Below are positions 1-12,500 of a DNA stretch of 64,000 bases, in pieces; within the stretch, counting starts at the first letter, position 1; the number at the start of each line of letters is the position of its first letter. The stretch is from Liolophura sinensis (lineage: Eukaryota; Mollusca; Polyplacophora; Chitonida; Chitonidae). The notes under the pieces are model-generated. The model did no database searches. It saw only the letters and a program-made list of their open reading frames with translations, and was not told the DNA's origin. The DNA lies in the NCBI RefSeq assembly GCF_032854445.1, contig NC_088300.1:66688984-66752983 (forward strand). Direction: 5' to 3'. The translations under genes were made by a program, and so were the position numbers.

Positions 1-427
1 CGTCGTAACAAGAAGTTGTTGTTGTTGGTGGTGATTAGAACATGTATATACATAACTGAGCAATATCGGACAGACGAAAACAACTGATGCTGTTGTCTCA
101 ATTGGTATTCATGGAAATATAATATCAAGCTATTCTGTGATGCTTCTATCCTAGTCTTTGCATGCCATATTGCAGGCAATGTATGCTTTTCCAACTTAGT
201 TGAGACATCAGACAATTTTATGTACAACCTGAGAAGTGTTAATTACAGTGCTTTTGTATTAAACTGAGAACTTCTTGATGGTGGATTTTTTTTTTTTTCA
301 GCTGGTGAACTATGTGATTATTTGTTGATAATTCTGACATTTGTGATAAAACTGAAACGATATGGTGCAGTAAACCATTTGTTTGAACTATGTTTCACAG
401 ACTCACTGTCATGTTTTCTCTCCATAG
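1..427 (+). other. Intron of CCDC88 (window start)
   Basis: This is AT-rich intron sequence ending in the acceptor TCCATAG at 421-427. The next exon starts at the second codon base, so a further upstream exon must exist outside the window. I see no coding segment resembling the earlier Hook domain here. Confidence 0.6.
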
Positions 428-570
428 ATTCCAGTTTTGAGGAGTTGAAGAAAGTCATCTTGCTTATCCTGGGATGTGCTGTACAGTGTGAGAACAAGGA
501 GATATTCATAGAGAACATCAAATCACTGGATGTAGACGTACAGCATGCTATTGTTGAACACATCAAAGAG
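428..570 (+). CDS. CCDC88: CCDC88 exon w1: Hook domain, C-terminal half
   Basis: Translation contains [18 protein letters not shown] and AIVEHIKE, the hallmark helices of the Girdin/Daple Hook domain. The exon enters in phase 1 and leaves in phase 0, with donor GTAAGG. Confidence 0.93.
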
Positions 571-3500
571 GTAAGGGTGTTAATTTCTGTTTACATGATT
601 AGCTTGTATATTTAAAAAAAAACAAAAAGATTTAACATTTTACTTACAGGTTATTCTGAAAGCATCAACTGATCTCCTGAACTCTTGTGCCTGGACATTG
701 CATCTAATGAGAAGAACAACAAATGAGTTAATGAATCAAATTTTTGAAAAGACAGGACGTTTTAGTAATACTCATTATTTGGTTAAATACTTTCTGAAAT
801 AATTGCCATTGACAATCTCATCTCAAAATCTGTCTGATGTCATCCTATCTTTGGAAACATGAATCTCTTTGCAAGTGTGTATTTTTTAGAATGGAAATGA
901 ATCTAGCTATACGACTGTCAAAATCATGTTTATAATGGTATATACCTTTTCTGTTGTTCAGGTAACTGATGACAGCCAGACGATCCTGCACATTGACCCG
1001 CCAGACCAGCTAGAAGTGTATGTGGAGAAGATGTTCTCACACATCACACGTCTCATCAAGGAGAGAGATGATTACTCCGAGGTAGGCACAGAACATATGC
1101 TGGAGCGCAGAACTGTTTTACTTTTAAAACCATTCCATTTCAAGCTGTGCAAAGACCCAGGATTCTCCCACCTATGCGGTCGCTCTTGCTGGCTTCCTCT
1201 TAAGCTGTATGTGGGAAGTTCTGTCAGCAACCTGCACATTGTCGTGGGTATCCTCCTGGGATCTGCCCAGTTTCCTCCCTGCATAATGACAGCCAATGTC
1301 ATATAAGTGAAATATTTTTGAGTTTGGTCTAAAGCACCAATCAAATAAATAAATGGATAATTAAACTGTGGAATAATCTGTTGTCTCAGCAACTGAGTTG
1401 ATTAGATTGCACACCCATGGTCATATACACCTTTTTAATATGGGCAGTCTCATTTTGGTAGCCTAATTTGGGCTAAAATATTTTCAATTATTAAGAAGCC
1501 ACGCTTAATGCCATGTACACCAAATTATTAAGAAGCCACGCTTAATGCCATGTACACCAAATTATTATGTCAGAATTACTTATATTTACCTATAATATTT
1601 GTACTGTCAGTGCACATGAATAAAGGGATCTTTTTTGAATATTAAATTTGTCAGGCAATATTCAAGTTGGGCTTTTGTAGAGTATGCTAGGCGTGAAAAT
1701 GTCCATGTATTTTTGCAAAAGAGCAATACCTGTACATGTACATTTACAAGCTTTGGACGAAAGTCATAATAAGGCCAGAACCCTAAACCAAATGGGTCAT
1801 CACTGGCTCACATAGTTAAAATGTTGATTATATGTGGCTGTCAGGACCGTGACCATTGAAGATGTATAATCCAGGGTTTGGTGCTTCTGATATACAGTGT
1901 AGCTTTTCATGAGTTATGAGGTTTGACAGGAATTTTATTCAAATTTTTCTCTGCAGGTAATAGGTGACTTAGTACAGGAAAGAGACTATTACCAATCCCA
2001 GGCAGAAGGGCAGACAACTCCTGTGGTCAACACTAGTCCAGAAAAACATCATCTTGCTGTGGAGCTGGCAGAGATGAAGGCCAAACTGAGGCGTGCCAGG
2101 CAGGAACTGTGAGTTTACACGATCACTTTCCTTGTTTCTTGCTCATTATTATTCTAAAATGTAAAAGTAAAAAATATGGATAGTTTTACGGTAATATCAC
2201 ATTTTTGATTCAAATATATTGTGCGGACAGTTTTTTTTTTAGCAGAATTACATGGAAATTTTCTTCTTCTTGATCAAATTTTGTATGCATTCTGTCTGAT
2301 TGTTTATGTGATAATTATTTAAATGTTTTGTTTAACAGCGATTACCAAAATACAGTTATATATATATCAAGTTCTATAATCTTTCATTCTCTGTGAAAAG
2401 ACCAACAATAAAGTTATTTTCTTTTCTTCAATCTTACTGATACTCAGTATATTATATTTCAGAGAAGAAAAGTCTGAGCAGCTATCAGATCTAAAGGAAG
2501 AACTTCAGTCTAATAAAGATGTCATTAATAAATTAAGATCTGAGGTAAAATATATATGATTTCGCCCACAGTTGTTATATACACACAATGCGTAGAATGT
2601 ATCAAGCAGAATTAACAGTTTGATCAGCTGCATGAGTCAGCATAAAGATAGAAGTAAATTTGCATATACATTGAATTGGCTTTACAGTTGTAGCCACTGT
2701 GTGTTGACATTGAATTGATCATAACTGAACTCCAGTACAGGCCTAAAGTTCAAGATGATAAACTAACACTAATGATATAAATGAAACAAAGGTGAAATAA
2801 AGTCCTTGGCCATTTCCATAACCATTTTAGGGTTAAGATCGATTTCCACCAGACTCAACAAAAAGTTACAACTACGAATAGAGAATGTGTGATTTTACAG
2901 TTTATACTATTTCCATGTGCCGTTTTATGCGAAGGTCTTCCAGCAACCTGCAAATGGTCGTGGGTTTCCCCTGGACTCTGCTTTGTTTCCTTCCATCATA
3001 ATGCTGGCCGCTGTCTTATACGTGAATTGCTCTTGAGTACCATATGGCATAAAACACCTATGAAATAATACAAATAAATAAACAGATATTTCCACTAGAT
3101 GCAGTGTCAATGGAAGCGTCCTATTTGAAAGGTTCCTATGATATGTAGTTGTGATCAGTGTGTCCTCAGATTTCCCTGAGTAATCCCCAAACGTCACTTG
3201 ATGATAGAAGATTATGATGAGCCTTCAGTCGTTTCTGATCACTTCTTGTTTCCGTCCTTAGAATTTGGACTTAACCCAAGATGCAAGAGCTGCCCGCACA
3301 TACAGAGATGAACTGGACGTGTACAAAGAAAAGGTGAGAAAACTTTTATCAAGTAACTGTAGATTTTTAAACCTAGTAATGGACTGTGTGTGTTATTACA
3401 GTCATTGCAGCTTGGCAATACAGAGCACAGTGGCTGTATTGGTTGAGTTGAAAGTCGTATTGGCCAAGGCCACAGAGTACAGCAGTGGAGATGCATCATG

Positions 3501-6500
3501 GGGAGTCTGATGCCACAAATAAGGATAGCAAATGATGCCCATTTACTCTAAATGAACAATAGAGTGAATCAATTTTAAAACCAATAAACTGTAGCAGAAA
3601 TGTAGTGCTCTCAACTTGGATCATTGAATAAAAGATCTGTTAATATAATATTACTGTGTTTGGGTTGGCTTCACAAAAAGCCTAGAATAATACACTTAGA
3701 ATATGTTTGAATAAACTTCTTGCAAACATGTGAATGTTTGAGCAATTACAGTACGTGTATTAGCAACCCTTGTGTCAATAACGAGGCAAAAAGAATACAG
3801 TTGATTAATAAACATATGCTATGTTTATAAAGTCTTGTTTTGTTCATCACTATACACTATTCTGTGTATTGTAAGATTCTTACTGTCATTACACCAGTAT
3901 GGTTTTCAGAGAGAGCAAGTTTGAGGTGGCAAAAAGTTTTAACCATCCATTTGGGAAGCTGCAGTCATTTAAACCAGAATATGTTGTACTTTCCAATCTA
4001 CGTGGTAAAATTCAGTTCTTCTTCACTATTGATGTTACCTCTGCGACCTGTTTTTAGCATTATTAGTGTATTGTGGGTGGGGAAGGGCGGGGGCGGTGGT
4101 ATCTGTGTCAGGGTCCGAGTGATCTTTTTTATTTGGGTCAGTTGAGTAAGGTTTTAGGTTTCGCTTTGCTAGTCTCACAGTTTTGACATCACTGTTCCCA
4201 AACTTGGTGGGTTGGAGGGGGGGGGGGGGGGGGGGGGGGGGGTGGTGAACATAATTTGGACATTTACTCATTTTGATTTTAAATTAGGCATGTTTGTATT
4301 TTTATTCAAATTGTCAGGTTTTGAACTGGTGGGAATGATGCACAGGATTTGGGGATACACTCATTTTAAATAATTAGGGACTTTTGCTGCATTTTTAGTT
4401 CGCCGTTATGAAGTAAGCTTTGTTGTTTGGGTCAGCTGTTGTGAAAGTTTTGCACAATATGTTCATGAAACTTTTTGGGCTTGATAAACATGCTTTTAAG
4501 ATGATGACATTTTACTTAATTTTTCTGTTTTGGTAGAAACTAACATGTTGTGGACTTGCTGTTTTCACATTTACTTCACAGGTGTATATATAGCCCCAGA
4601 GTAAGATTTTATGTTTGGGTCAGCTGTTGTCAGTTTTTAACATATCTTCATGAAACTTATGCTGCCATTTGAACTGAAGCCATTACCGGCAAGATGTCAG
4701 TTTTCTCATAACCTTTGTTTTATGTTTCAGGTTTTTACCATAACATTAAAAATGTCCATATACCTTTTTTAACAAGGATGTTTGAATGAAGACAATTTTA
4801 TTCTATCAGGATTATTTATATGTGGGTGTTTTTGTGTTTGCTCTTTAAATGAAGTGCTCCCATACCATTTGAACTTCATTGGAAAAAGTTAATTTGCCAG
4901 CCTTAGTCTTGGTCATGTTGATGATTGATGTTTAACCTTTGTTTGTGTGTTTGTTGATCAGGCAAGCAAAGTGGACAAATATGAAGCAGAAATTGTCAAA
5001 TACAAGGAGAAGTTGGACCAGTTGGAGTTCTTCAAAAGCAGAGTGGAGGTAAGAATGTTACGTGGCACAGATGAGTAACAGTTGCATTAATAGCTTGTCA
5101 ATATTTAGTCAAGGGAAATATTGCCAAGAAGGGAAATTTGTTTAAATAAATGAAGTAGTTGACTTGAACTTACTCCAAGAATAGATTTCCATAGAATAAA
5201 TACACATATATAAATGAAGGCAGAATGTCATTGAACAATAGATTTTTAGTAGGAAAAAAAAAGACACAAAATAGAACTAAACATAGAAATATATTGACAG
5301 AAGCTTTTTTTGGATGATTTATTGTAATAGTGCTGTTATGAATGAACTGGGAAAGACGGTTTGTTGTAGCATTCTTCAGTCTTTGGTCTTGTCGGCCATT
5401 ATACAGCTGTCAACTTGTTCACTTTAATCCCTCTTCTCAGTTTTTTGCGCTGTCAAAACTGTGTGAGGTGTAAGGAGTAAAAAAAAATGTCTTTTTTATG
5501 TGTATGAAAATTTACCTTTTGATCCTGGAATTTATGATAAAGCTAAAATTATATATTTGTATAGTCAACAAGCTGGGTATGTGTTGGAATAATAGTATAT
5601 TGTTCTCAGGCATTTTCTCATTGCGAGTCTACTGAAAGCACATACTGATTACAGAATGTGAGAGAATAAATTATCGAATATGATGTATAATGCTGTATTG
5701 TGTAATTTTAATGGAGCTTATATCACAAAACTGCATTATGACTATTCTGGGTAACTTGATTTATCAGGAAAAATGATAAACATTCTTTTCTTTCATTAAA
5801 AGTGGCTCATTTTTTTTTTCGTAAATGTTTTAAAGAATTAATGTAAGATCTACTGTTATAAAATTATATAATGTAAATTATAATGTGGCACAGGTAATCT
5901 TTTTCATATTCCAAACCAGACCTCATTTAAACACATGGATTAGTGTCTGAGGATAAAATGTATGATTTATTTTTGGCAGTTTAAAAAACAAAAGGAAACA
6001 TTGCTGCTGAGGTTAGTTAAAAAATTAAGTGTGCTTTTTTTTGGGGGGGGGGGGGGGGGGCTAGGGATGTGAATCAATGTTAATCCAGAAATTACACATA
6101 AATGTATGAATGTTTGTGGTTAGAAAAATTCACACGTAACCAGGGAAGTTGTGTTAAAGTAGAAAATCAACTTGTCATACGGCTCGTTTTATGTTAACAC
6201 TCAACCTATATTTAAACATGCTGTCATACTGGATAAAAGTGACAAAAAATATATACAGTATACATAGCTAGAATATTCTTCATCCATACTTCAGACAACC
6301 GTGTCTTGATGATGGTGTAGGAGAATTCATCTTTTAGGATTTAAGTTTGAAAAAAAAAAATGCTTTGCAGCATGGAAGCTTTTTATGTCAAACCAAATGT
6401 ATTTATGCTTTAAAAGAAAAGATATCCTAGACGGAGGCATTCTTTTGAAAACCAGTGTGTTGTACAAGAGGAAATATCCCTCGGTCTGTAAAGCTGTCAC

Positions 6501-9500
6501 TGATGTTTTATTTTATGACTTTCTGTGTGTAGGACTTGAGAGCAGACAATGCCATACTGGTGGACACGAAGACCATGCTAGCAGAACAGCTAGAGAACAG
6601 CCACAAGAGAGTTGAGACGGTCATCGAACTGGAGAATGAGTTGTTGAGATACAGACAACAACTGGAACACGTGTCAGCGGTAATGTGGTTACCTTTTCGT
6701 TATGAAATTTGTTGTGTTCCTTTCATGCAGGAGTTAAATCCTGTCTCTTTTGGACTGTACAACTACATCACACCATAACACAGTTTGAGAGGAATGGATG
6801 AAGTTTCAGCCCAAAAAGAAAATTGTATGTATTATCCCAGAAAAGGCTTTTCAATACTTCAGATTAATCTGGCTAAAAAAATTGGATTTAATCCTTGTTG
6901 ATATACGCTCATTGCCTAAAAGGTTTATCTCGCGCGAGAGAATAAATATAGATGTGATTGTAAGCTGGGCTATTTATCATTTTTTACACAAGCAAACTAG
7001 TAATATTTTGAATACAGTTTAATCAGATAGTTTTATTTTGGGTGAAAAAACTGAATTTGAATCCTGACTGTTCAGTTACATCTAGATTTGATGTTGATTT
7101 CAGGAACGTGATTCAGATAGGGCACGTATTCAGGAGCTCACAGAGGAAATTGCTCGCTTGGAATTTGCCAAGAAAAACAGTATGAATGAAAGTGCTACAT
7201 TGGAACAAGAACTAGAAGAAGCTAGGAAACAAGTTGGAGGTAAGATAGGAAATGTGATTTTATGTGGTTATGTTATCTAAGGTACTGTATAAAAGAAATC
7301 TCTTAAAAATAATAAAAAAATACTGGTACCCTGTGATTGGTATTTGCCAGATTGTGTCCAGTTTCCTCCACCCATAAACCTGACTACCATCTTGGTTTCC
7401 ATCACCCATAAACCTGACCACCATCTTGGTTTCCATTACTCATAAACCTGACTACCGTTTCGGTTTCCACCATCCATAAACATGACTACTGTCTTGGTTT
7501 CTGTAAACCGGACTACCATCTTGGTTTCCACTATCCATAAACCTGACTACTGTCTTGGTTTCCACTATCCATAAACCTGACTACCATCTTGGTTTCTTCC
7601 ACCCATAAACCTGACCACGGTCATATCAGTGAAATATTCACAAGTTTAGTGTAAAATAGAGATCAAGTAAATTAATACTTGTTAGCCACTTTATGGGTCT
7701 AGATATTCCATCATCCCTGTGCTTTCCCAGTATTCCCTGAAGGTAGCTCTGCTGTTTTGGTTTTATATGCCCTCGTCAACAGGTGGAGCATATTATGTTA
7801 TAGCGATTTTGTCCGTCTGTCCGTCCATTCATATTCATGTCCGGGCTATGACTACAACAGATTTCAACTTAAGAGTTTTAATTTTTGGTGGATACATAGA
7901 TACACAGAGGACGATGTGTCACGACTTACACTTGTCAATTATTGCAGTTTGCCATGGTAACTGGGTAGCTGTTTTCCTTATGTACAGAGTATAAAAAGAA
8001 ATGATTTTGTGTACAGGATACAAACCCAGCTGCATAACGTTTTCATTTGTAGTGGACACATCAGTCCACTTGTGCAGTTGTCATGGTAACCACATACCTA
8101 TCATCAACATCGATGAATATTCCCTTCAGGGGTTATGCTCACCTCAATGCTGCTGGTATTCTTTTATACATTTTAAACAAATGCATTTCTTGGGGCGTAT
8201 GTTGTATAATTGAACTCTTGTTTTTAAAGGTAAAGGTGGAACATTATCTGACCAAATGCAGGAGACAGCAAATTCCAGGATTTTACGTCTGGAGTTAGAG
8301 AACCAACGCCTGCTGCAGAAAGTCGAGGAAATGAGAGAAAAGAGTCTGATAGAAAACAGTACTGTTCATTTGGAGCTAGAGAGAGAGAATCAGCGATTGG
8401 CCAAAAAGGTGGAGAAGCTGCAGGAGGCTTCTTCCACCATGACTCAGCAAGTTTTAGAATTTGAATCTAAGGAAAGAGGCTTGACAGTAGAGAAGGAAGA
8501 TCTGCTGCAGACTATAGAAACTGTGAAGGAAAATGCTGAGAGGCAAGTGAAGGAATTAGAGCAGGAAAATATGCATTTAAATGATACTCTCCAAACGTTG
8601 AGAGAAAGGACAGAAAAAAACTAATGATCTGCGTATTAAGGAGGTCGAAAAAGAAAATAAAAGACTGCATGAAAACGTGAGCGCTTTAACGAGTCAGATT
8701 TCTAAGCTTGACTTTGAGAACAGACAGTTGAGTAAAGGGAATGAGCGCTTGAAAGAAAGCTCCAACAAAATTGCAGTGATGGAGCAGGAAATCGATAGCC
8801 TTGAGAAGGAAAATTCTGAACTTTATCAGGAGGCTGCAACGTTGCGGTTGACGTGTGAAAAATACAAGAACTTGGAAGAGGAGAACTGTGATTTGGACCT
8901 GGAGAACAGGAAATTGTGTAAAACTGTGGAATCTTTACAGGTTCTAGTGAATAAAAAGGAAAGCCTAGAGCAGGACAATATTAATTTAACTGTTGAAAAT
9001 CAAAGATTAACAAGGACGTTGGAAACATTCAAAAATAGCTCTTCAACAACTGTTAGTGAACTGGAAGCAGAAAAAGAAGAGCTTAATAAGGAACTTCAAC
9101 ATGTGAAAAAAATGTTGAAACCCAGAAGATTGAGAGAGCTAAATATGAACAAATGGAGATTGATCTTCTGGATATCGATGGTGAAAATCAGAAAGTAAAC
9201 AAGTCTTAGAATCTACAACACGAAGAGTTCAACAGCTCGAACAGGATAATAATGATTTAGAGGTGGAAAATGAGAAGCTCCAGAAAACCTTAGACAATTT
9301 GAAAACTTCTGTGAAAAACTAGAAGACGTTGAACGCGACAAGTCCGAGTGGAGTCTGAAAGTATATAATTTGTCCAAAGAAAAGACATTTTTAGAGAAAG
9401 AGAACAAGAAGATGAAGCATTCTCTTGATGTGAAGGAGACAGCCATTGATGAGGCTCAGGCAAAGCTAATGTCCCATGGACAGGGAGATGAAGGCTTTGC

Positions 9501-12500
9501 GGAAGTCATTGGAACAGAGTAAAGATGTCAGTTCTCGTATCAAAGAGCTGGAGAAGGAAAAGCGTGACATTTTCCAGCAGTTGTCAGTGGAAAAGAAAAC
9601 AGTGGCCTCACTAAGAGAGGTATGATGATACGTTTATTTTATATTTTATTCAGTATGGTTGAGCATTGCTCCTTGACAGCTCCAAAACATTTTTACCATG
9701 AATGACGCTTAATGGGCATCCGCAAGATGGACTGTTTAAGTTGTAAAGACTTTGTGTGATATAAGATGTGTTAAATGATAAGGATAAAGATAATCTGGTC
9801 TGTTTTTCCAAACTTGCAAGACATCAGAACCAATTTTGGAAGACTGTGTGAATATGATAAATTTTGTTCCAACTTTTTCACAAGAAAACGCCAGTTCACC
9901 CCATGTAGCCACAAATGCCATTGCACTAATGGTTTTGACATGATGTAATCAGGGAAATTGCCTTACTTACATGTTGGCTTATGACTAAAGATTCTAGTTT
10001 CTCTTTGAATTGCAAAATGGCCTTAGGCTAAGACAGAGATTTATTACCTGCTTATCGGTTGAAAGAGAGAAATCTTCTGGTTCCATGTGTTAAGCTAATC
10101 ATGGTTCAACTTCTATATATTCTCTTGATCCTAAATTCAGAAAAGAAAAAAAATTTTCATTAGTTCGTTCCCATTATCTGTTAGTTGGGGAGCTGGCTTT
10201 AGTGGTAAAGACGCTTGTCTTTCAACATGACATTAGTTTCAGTTTCAGTCTCAGCCTCAGACAGGAAACCATATAAATTTCCCGCCAGCACAGCTCTTGA
10301 GGCGATGGTTCCCATAAATAATCTACAGCGCTCCTCTGGCCATTTAGGTGGTGTTACATGAAGTTCATTGGTGAAAAACTCTTGACTACTTCATTAAACC
10401 CTAATCAAATAAATAGTTACGCCAGCCTGATTCACTAATACCTTTGATCAATATGAAGTCAATTCAAGTACAACAGTTTGTCAGTAGAACCTGATGATTG
10501 ACATTTGCCATTGACCGCCATGTTTATGTTGATAGGACCTGTTTAATGAGAAGTTACGCACACAGCAGCTGAGTAATGACCTTGAGAGGTTACACCAAGA
10601 GCTGGAACACATCGGGATTAACAGAGACAAGCTGACCTTGGCCCAGACATCTCAGGAAGACAAGTATGTACTGATTTCTGCTGATTATAAAACTGTATCA
10701 ACCATTCCAAACATTTTTTATCAGTTTTGGATCTGTGTTGCTGTTAAGGAGATTGTGATGATAAATCTAAGCTAATAGAGCTTTCTGGATTGTCAGTCAA
10801 GAGACACATTTTGCCAATTTTAATTTTTGGAAATATGTGTATGTCGATCAGATGTTCAGTCATTTTGGGATGCCACATTTGCTTTCACTGAATGAACGGA
10901 ATAAAAAATAATGTTATAAGAAGAGATGGGTGAGATATTCAGGATGTGGGACAGATCCATTGATTTAAAGTGGTTTAACTTAAAGGGCTGATATGACAGG
11001 GGCCTCCCTCGGCCAAGGCAGTTAGCACACCAGCATGGCACAATGACCCAGGGGCCTCTTAACAACGCAGTCTCTGTAAATTCAAGTTCATCTCATAGTG
11101 GATTCCTCTCCGGCCGTACATGGGAAGGTCTACCAGCAACCTGCAGATGGTTTCCTCCGAGCTTTGTCCAGTTTCCTCCCACCATGATGATGGCTGCCGT
11201 CGTATAAGTGAAATATTCTTGAGTACAGCATAAAACACCTATCAAGTGATTAAAAAAATATTTTGAGACAAGATGAGTGCAGCTCAGCTTTAAAATACAG
11301 TTTTCCTGGGAATAGTATTAAAAATTGTTATGTGATTTTTGGGCAGAAGACAAATTAACAGTTAAAAGTACATGTTATATTGTTGCCGGATTGTAAAGAT
11401 TGTCAGGTGTGTGAAAAACATGAATGCTCCTTCAAAAAATAGTGTTATTACTCCTACAGTCGATACAAAGCTTTAGAGAGTATGATGGAGGAAACGTTGA
11501 CCAAGAATATGCAGATCAAAGAAGAGAAAATCCATGCATTAGAGAGCAGGTTAGAACAAGTTTTTATTTTAAATGTGTCATTTGTACTTTAGAGGCATTT
11601 GATTGTTACAAAAGACTATTATTTCATGATTTAATTGGATGCTTTTTGTATTTACATGATTAGAGGATAAGTTCAAAAGTTGTCAGTGTCCACTATTATG
11701 AATTTTGATAAGGAAATGTTGTAATAAATGCTGTGGTAGAAGAGTTATATCTTTTGTTCAGAAATATTACTAACTTAAGCTGTGTTTACATGATACATTT
11801 TTATCAAAATCATGATGTTTGAACTGTTTTACTTGAAAAGTATGACAAAATTGCACTTGTCTGATTTTCATTCAACTAATTGCAAATCACACTGTGTGAA
11901 TACAGCTGTATTCAGAATGCAGCCTCATAAGTCAATCTGAGAGCTTTTGTAGTGCCTTTCTATTGGTGTATATTTTGTTGGAATTGTTCCTTTTCCAGGC
12001 TTGAGGAATCTAAGAGCCGTAACATAAAGCTTCAGGATGAGTTCCGTCTGGTGATGCGGGAATGTGAGTCTTTGAAGCAGAGGTATGAGGAGGAGAGTCT
12101 GGCAAAGACTGGAGACAGGTAGGTACTTCAACAAGATTTATGCTGAATTACCTCCCCTGGCACAATTCAAAAATTTGTTTCAGCTGCGTGTAAATAGAAA
12201 TAAATTATTAGTATATGGATGTTGACAAATGATCTAAGTACATGTAGACACTATAACTAAAAAAGGGCAATGATTCTGAGAAATTGATGAAAATGAGATA
12301 CATATTTCAAAACTGATCTCCACTACATATTGTTGTTTTAGAGTCAGTGGCAAGCATAGGATTCACCTTGCCTATGTACATACATGTATACCACTGTATA
12401 TACACACCCTCATACATGTAATGAAACATAAATGTACATTCACCTACACATAGGTGAATTCATACATTGATATACCCAGGTTACTTTGACATTAGCCTTG

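Noticed and set aside
8614-9485. Programmed ribosomal frameshifting in CCDC88
   Set aside because: Five shifts of both signs at ordinary short homopolymers do not fit any known programmed site, and the family does not use frameshifting.
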